DNA of 64,000 nt, from the NCBI GenBank assembly GCA_964545045.1, contig CAZJEN010000001.1, positions 1-64,000 on the forward strand. The letters run 5' to 3'. Source of the DNA: SIG307 sp964545045. Lineage in GTDB: Bacteria > Bacillota > Clostridia > Lachnospirales > Lachnospiraceae. The notes below the pieces were generated by a model. The model ran no database searches. It was not told the DNA's origin and was given only the letters and a program-made list of their open reading frames with translations. The first letter of the stretch is position 1, and each line of letters opens with the position of its first letter. Below are positions 60,178 to 64,000 of this stretch, one piece after another. A program made the position numbers and the translations under genes.

Positions 60178-60369
60178 ATGGAAAAGATAGTAACAAATAA
60201 GGTTAGATGTAAACTATGCAATGAAGTGATAGAAAGTGTACATAGACACGATTTTAAGGTTTGTAGCTGTGGCGCGGTAGCGGTTGACGGAGGAAAAGAC
60301 TATTTAAGGCGATGCGGAAATCGTGAGGATTGGGAAGAGTTGAGCGAATACGAGAAGGATTCATTTTAG
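60178..60369 (+). CDS. Small zinc-ribbon protein (DUF7695-like)
   Basis: This 63-residue protein has two paired-cysteine sites, CKLCNEVIES and VCSCGAVAVDGG, suited to bind one metal, and a HRHDFK histidine cluster between them. The C-terminal WEELSEYEKDSF tail is conserved in small Lachnospiraceae and Bacilli proteins of this type. The role is unknown. The ATG is behind GAGGTGAGA, and the DMT transporter gene follows after ten bases. Confidence 0.75.
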   Translation: MEKIVTNKVRCKLCNEVIESVHRHDFKVCSCGAVAVDGGKDYLRRCGNREDWEELSEYEKDSF

Positions 60370-60378
60370 GAGGAAGTA

Positions 60379-61260
60379 ATGAAGAAAAACTATATATTTG
60401 CCCTAGTTACCGTCCTCATCTGGGCGACTATGGCTACGATGGTAAAGATATTATTGTCGGATATACCGAATTTGCAGGCACTGGCAATCAGCGGCGAGTT
60501 TGCGTTTCTGTTCCTGTTACTTTTGAATATAAAGACCGGCAAGGTAAAAGAAATGAAACGTTATTCGGTCAAGGAGTACGGCGTAATGGCAGGCCTGGGA
60601 TTCCTTGGTTTGTTCCTGTATTCGGCACTGTACTATTACGGAATCGGGCAGTTAAGCTCCCAGGAAGCATGTATTTTAAATTACTTGTGGCCGATAATGA
60701 TTGTGCTGTTTTCCTGTCTGATTTTAAAGGAGCGGATGACAGTGATGAAGGGTGTTGCCATGCTGTGTTCGTTCTTAGGTATTGTGATTCTTTCTGTAGG
60801 AAAATCAGAGGCGGCAACCGGAAATACCACTTTCGGAATGGTGGCCTGTGTGCTGGCAGCGGCCTGCTACGGGGTGTTCTCGGTATTGAATAAGAAGGCC
60901 GACTATGACCAGAACATTACCATGATGGTCATTTGGTTTACGGTGGCGGTTTGTTCCTTAGCGGTGGGACCGTTTACGGAGGAATGGGTACCGATTCGCG
61001 GGATGCAATGGCTGGGAATCTTGTGGCTGGGCGTGGTGACGGATGCGGTGGCGTATCTTTTGTGGGCGTTGGCATTAAAGGGCGTAAAGGATACGGCAAA
61101 GATAGCCAATTTGGCATACTTGACGCCGTTTTTGTCGGTGTTAATATCAGCAGTATTTCTGAAGGAAAAGATAGAACTGCAAGCTCTGGTGGCATTGATA
61201 TTGATTGTAGGAGGAATCCTTTTGCAGAATTTGTGTGAGAGGAAGAAGGAGAGAGTTTAA
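60379..61260 (+). CDS. DMT-superfamily (EamA) transporter
   Basis: This 293-residue membrane protein has ten helices in two EamA repeats, each ending with a related block (NYLWPIMIVLFSCLILKERM and LAYLTPFLSVLISAVFLKEK). The pattern is that of RhaT/YdcZ-type drug/metabolite exporters, here resembling putative aromatic amino acid or small-metabolite exporters. The substrate is unknown. AGGAGGAAGTA precedes the ATG, and the gene overlaps nothing but is one base from the next gene start. Confidence 0.92.
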   Translation: MKKNYIFALVTVLIWATMATMVKILLSDIPNLQALAISGEFAFLFLLLLNIKTGKVKEMKRYSVKEYGVMAGLGFLGLFLYSALYYYGIGQLSSQEACILNYLWPIMIVLFSCLILKERMTVMKGVAMLCSFLGIVILSVGKSEAATGNTTFGMVACVLAAACYGVFSVLNKKADYDQNITMMVIWFTVAVCSLAVGPFTEEWVPIRGMQWLGILWLGVVTDAVAYLLWALALKGVKDTAKIANLAYLTPFLSVLISAVFLKEKIELQALVALILIVGGILLQNLCERKKERV

Positions 61261-61261
61261 G

Positions 61262-62203
61262 ATGGAGTATTCAATGGAAGAAAGATGTAAATCTATCGTT
61301 GCGATGTGTCTGGAGGAAAAAAGTAAAAATCCGATCGAAATATTTAAGAAAATCGCAAGGCAGGATTTTATAAGAATCCACGGACCGGAGCATCACATTT
61401 TGGACGGAGCGGCACTTTTGACGGCCTTTTATAATGCCGGAGGAAACATAGAGTTACCGCAGAGTTTGGAAGAATTGGTACGTCGCGGTTTGCAGATGCC
61501 GGGGGCGACCTGCGGGCAGTGGGGTGTATGCGGAGCCGTAAGTTCCATGGGATCAGCACTTGCGATTATTGACGGGACAGGGCCATTGTCTACGGACGAA
61601 ACATGGGGAGAGCATATGAAGTTTACGTCGAAAGCACTGGGAGCTTTGGCGGAAGTAGGCGGTCCGCGGTGTTGTAAAAGAGACGCTTTTTTAGCTTTTT
61701 CCGAGGCAATTGATTTTGTGAATGAGAAATACGATGTAACCCTGGAAAAGACAGTGGTAAAATGTGAGTTTAGCGGAAAGAATCAGCAATGTATCGGAAC
61801 GCGTTGCCCGTATTATAAAAAGAAGATTGCCTTTATCTGCGTACATAATTCCTGCCGCAGCCAGATTGCGGAGGCGTTGGGAAAGAAGTATCTGTCGGAT
61901 TCCTTTGAATGTTATTCTGCCGGAACGGAAACGAAGCCAAAAATCAATCCGGATGCGGTCCGGCTCATGAAGGAATTGTATGATATCGACATGGAGGAAA
62001 CCCAGTATTCCAAATTGATAGCAGAGATTCCGACGCCGGATATTGCGATTTCCATGGGCTGTAATGTGAGCTGTCCGTTTATTGGGAGAGACTTCGATGA
62101 AAACTGGGGACTGGAAGATCCCACCGGGAAGTCGGACGAGGAGTTTATAGTGGTGATTCGGGAGATTGAAAGAAGGATTCTTCTTATGAAGGAAGAGCGC
62201 TAG
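61262..62203 (+). CDS. DUF5714-arsenate reductase (LMW phosphatase-type) fusion protein
   Basis: This 313-residue protein has two parts. Residues 1-175 match DUF5714-type sequence (RIHGPEHHILDGAALLTAFY, MPGATCGQWGVCGAVSSMGS, VGGPRCCKRDAF, with several Cys and His). Residues 187-310 form an ArsC-type low-molecular-weight phosphatase fold with the P-loop IAFICVHNSCRSQIAEA (CX5R, Ser after), the second redox Cys region ISMGCNVSCPFIG and ENWGLEDPTGKSDEEF. The second part would reduce arsenate with cysteine pairs. The first is a Cys-rich domain that may bind metal or a corrinoid-type cofactor; its role is unknown. The gene overlaps the DMT transporter stop region, so the neighbour could export a related compound. 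Confidence 0.85.
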   Translation: MEYSMEERCKSIVAMCLEEKSKNPIEIFKKIARQDFIRIHGPEHHILDGAALLTAFYNAGGNIELPQSLEELVRRGLQMPGATCGQWGVCGAVSSMGSALAIIDGTGPLSTDETWGEHMKFTSKALGALAEVGGPRCCKRDAFLAFSEAIDFVNEKYDVTLEKTVVKCEFSGKNQQCIGTRCPYYKKKIAFICVHNSCRSQIAEALGKKYLSDSFECYSAGTETKPKINPDAVRLMKELYDIDMEETQYSKLIAEIPTPDIAISMGCNVSCPFIGRDFDENWGLEDPTGKSDEEFIVVIREIERRILLMKEER

Positions 62204-62254
62204 AAGACGGAAATACATACCGGATGTATGCCGGAGAGAACGGAGGAACCAAAG

Positions 62255-62995
62255 ATGGAAAACAAGAAAAAATTAGAGATTTCATCCTTTACATTACATG
62301 TTTTAGCGATGATGTTTATGCTGTGTGACCATCTTTGGGCAACGGTAATACCGGGGAATGATTGGCTGACCTGTGTCGGACGAATTGCATATCCGATTTT
62401 TGCATTTATGATTGTGGAAGGGTATTTTCATACCCGTTCCTTAAAAAAATATGTGGGACGGCTGTTTTTATTTGCTCTTATCTCTGAGATACCTTTTAAT
62501 CTGGTCATGGGAAGCAGACTGTTTTATCCGTTGCATCAAAATGTGTTATGGACCTTTTTAATTGCTGTGTTCCTGATTTGGCTGAACGAATCGGCGAAGA
62601 GAAAGGGAAAATTGTGGTTGCGGATTGTTACATGCGTCGGAACCTTGTGTCTGGCATTTGTACTGGGACTGGTGACTTTTGTGGATTATCATTATGCCGG
62701 TGTACTGACTGTGCTTGTATTTTATTTCTTCCGGGGACGGAAGTGGTGGCACTTTTTGGGGCAGTCGGTATGCCTTTACTACATCAATGTGGAAGTATTA
62801 AGCGGATTATACTATGAGGTTAGCTTGTTTGGACATACATTTTCCGTTGTGCAACAGTCCTTTGCATTACTTGCCCTCATACCGATTTGGCTGTACCGCG
62901 GAAAGCAGGGGCTGTATAGCAAGGCAATCAAGTATGTGTATTATGGATTTTATCCGGTACATTTGTTGGTGCTGGGGTTGGTAAGGATGTTGTAG
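62255..62995 (+). CDS. TraX-family membrane protein
   Basis: This 246-residue protein of about eight helices begins LEISSFTLHVLAMMFMLCDH and has CVGRIAYPIFAFMIVEGYFH and EIPFNLVMGSRLFYPLHQN, the hallmarks of TraX, which is related to acyltransferase-3 proteins. TraX of F acetylates pilin; chromosomal copies in Firmicutes without conjugation genes are common and uncharacterised. They may acylate a surface polymer. No conjugation genes are present in the window. GGAGGAACCAAAG precedes the ATG. Confidence 0.9.
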   Translation: MENKKKLEISSFTLHVLAMMFMLCDHLWATVIPGNDWLTCVGRIAYPIFAFMIVEGYFHTRSLKKYVGRLFLFALISEIPFNLVMGSRLFYPLHQNVLWTFLIAVFLIWLNESAKRKGKLWLRIVTCVGTLCLAFVLGLVTFVDYHYAGVLTVLVFYFFRGRKWWHFLGQSVCLYYINVEVLSGLYYEVSLFGHTFSVVQQSFALLALIPIWLYRGKQGLYSKAIKYVYYGFYPVHLLVLGLVRML

Positions 62996-63016
62996 TTTTA
63001 CAGAGAGGAGTAGAAC

Positions 63017-63538
63017 ATGGTACTTTTGGTAGTAGATACACAGAGATTAATTACAAATGAGAAGCTATATCAGTTTTCGTTGTTTGAAAATCGTATTAGA
63101 ACCTTGATTGTAAAAGCAAGAGAGTATGGCGTCGAAGTAATTTATATTCGCCATGATGACGGGGAAGGTGCCGAACTGACAAAGGGGACGGAAGGCTTTG
63201 AGATTTACGATGGATTCAAACCTTTGGATGGTGAGCGGATTTTTGATAAGCTTGTCAATAGTCCTTTCAAAGAATCGGGTTTGCTTGCGTACCTGAAAGA
63301 AAAGGACGAAGATACGATTATGGCGGTTGGGTTGCAAACGGACTATTGTATGGATGCTACCGTAAAGTGTGGATTCGAGCACGGATTTCGCATGCTTGTG
63401 CCGGAATATACCAATAGTACCTTTGGCAATGCGTTTATGACAGCGGAACAGACCTATCGGTATTACAATGAGTTTATGTGGAAGGGAAGATATGCGGAGT
63501 GTATTTCCTTTGAGGAGGCACTTGAGGTGTTGCATTAA
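63017..63538 (+). CDS. Isochorismatase-like cysteine hydrolase
   Basis: This 173-residue hydrolase has the conserved Asp in MVLLVVDTQRLI (residue 7) and the nucleophile Cys in AVGLQTDYCMDATVKCGFEH. A plausible Lys lies between them (FDKLVNSPFKES). Substrates of the family include isochorismate, nicotinamide and N-carbamoyl amides. Without neighbouring genes of a pathway the reaction is open. GAGAGGAGTAG precedes the ATG. Confidence 0.9.
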   Translation: MVLLVVDTQRLITNEKLYQFSLFENRIRTLIVKAREYGVEVIYIRHDDGEGAELTKGTEGFEIYDGFKPLDGERIFDKLVNSPFKESGLLAYLKEKDEDTIMAVGLQTDYCMDATVKCGFEHGFRMLVPEYTNSTFGNAFMTAEQTYRYYNEFMWKGRYAECISFEEALEVLH

Positions 63539-63560
63539 TTGAAGATATACAGGGATTTCA

Positions 63561-63589
63561 TTGACTTTAGAAATGCCCAATGTTAGAAT
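63561..63589 (+). promoter_or_regulatory. Promoter-like element similar to that at 55354
   Basis: TTGACT, 17 bases (TTAGAAATGCCCAATGT), then TAGAAT. The stretch from 63590 to 63750 holds no credible gene. It contains only a 21-codon frame (63658-63723, MHCMSDMYLAEELLEEYRLA) without a ribosome site. Confidence 0.55.
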
Positions 63590-63750
63590 TATAGGTGAGA
63601 ACTAGAAATGCGTATTTTAGTGTTTACATTTTGAGAGAGAAGAATGGTGTGTCTGACATGCACTGTATGAGCGATATGTATTTGGCAGAAGAATTGCTGG
63701 AGGAATATAGGCTGGCGGAATAACAGTAAGAAGGAATAGGGAGGAGTATT

Positions 63751-64000
63751 ATGACCAAAGTATATTTTGTCCGTCATGCGGAACCGGTACACGCCCACGA
63801 GGACGACCGTACCAGACCGCTGACCGCAGAAGGACTTGCGGATAGAAGGATCGTGCTTGAGACGTTAAGGAATAAAGAAATAGATGTATTTTACTGCAGT
63901 CCTTACGTCAGAAGTATGGCAACCATTGAAGAGGCAGCGGCCTTTTTTGAAAGGGAAATTCTTACGGATGAGCGTCTTCGGGAGCGGGAGAAAGGAAAAG
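63751..64000 (+). CDS. Histidine phosphatase family protein, cut by the window edge
   Basis: The first 83 codons are present. MTKVYFVRHAEPVHAHEDDR carries the RHA variant of the RHG catalytic motif with the nucleophile His9, and DVFYCSPYVRSMATIEEAAA carries the second phosphate-binding Arg. RPLTAEGLADRRIV is typical of phosphoglycerate mutase-like phosphatases. The C-terminal catalytic His region lies beyond the window. GGGAGGAGTATT precedes the ATG. Confidence 0.9.
   Translation, partial: MTKVYFVRHAEPVHAHEDDRTRPLTAEGLADRRIVLETLRNKEIDVFYCSPYVRSMATIEEAAAFFEREILTDERLREREKGK

Noticed and set aside
63658..63723. 21-codon frame before the histidine phosphatase gene
   Set aside because: It has no ribosome binding site and no recognisable sequence; probably chance.

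Overview
The window looks like a chromosomal segment of an anaerobic Firmicute of the class Clostridia, most likely family Lachnospiraceae, from the gut or rumen. This rests on AGGAGG-type ribosome binding sites, TTGACA/TATAAT promoters, a T-box leader on leuS, a tetrahydrofolate riboswitch on the folate importer, a LysM and SpoIID-type pair, a 2-hydroxyacyl-CoA dehydratase activase-type giant protein, and lipoprotein xylanases with Thr/Pro/Glu/Ala linkers. No rRNA, tRNA, CRISPR array, insertion sequence transposase or integrase was recognised.

Layout. 0-6 kb, minus strand: a TlpA-like thioredoxin and its CcdA membrane partner, then a 1409-residue activase-type iron-sulfur protein. 6-11 kb: LysM protein, SpoIID/LytB protein, queA, a VOC/glyoxalase remnant, an AT-rich orphan, a small acidic protein and a YfcE-type phosphodiesterase. 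11-21.6 kb is a xylan locus: a cytoplasmic GH8 exo-oligoxylanase-like enzyme, a convergent AraC-type regulator, a cytoplasmic GH43 beta-xylosidase-like enzyme, a cytoplasmic GH43-CBM6 enzyme, two lipoprotein GH43-CBM6 paralogues and a lipoprotein GH10 xylanase. A second GH10 lipoprotein lies at 27.7 kb and a tandem CE1-type esterase at 32.5 kb. Together they suggest xylan cleavage at the cell surface, side-chain removal, and completion of oligosaccharide breakdown inside the cell.

21.7-44.5 kb is mostly housekeeping: THF riboswitch-folT-folC, pheA, an HtrA-type protease, a PduL-type phosphotransacylase, phosphoglucomutase, a GntR/YtrA regulator with its membrane partner, a large acidic membrane protein, T-box-leuS and a divergent MetRS-like gene. 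Two long imperfect inverted repeats (30127-30507 and 42257-42446) occupy intergenic space here.

44.6-64 kb is more accessory. It has two paralogous ECF sigma/anti-sigma operons, one with its sigma gene broken by an internal deletion; small orphans; an XRE plus KilA-N module; an ECF sigma-ABC exporter operon; and a DUF3800 gene behind a structured leader. These are followed by gene remnants, Nudix and HAD hydrolases, two membrane-anchored XRE regulators, a MarR-flavin reductase operon with two palindromic operators, a DMT transporter, a DUF5714-arsenate reductase fusion, TraX, an isochorismatase-like hydrolase and the start of a histidine phosphatase gene cut by the window edge. Function assignments come from reading motifs by eye; no database search was run.
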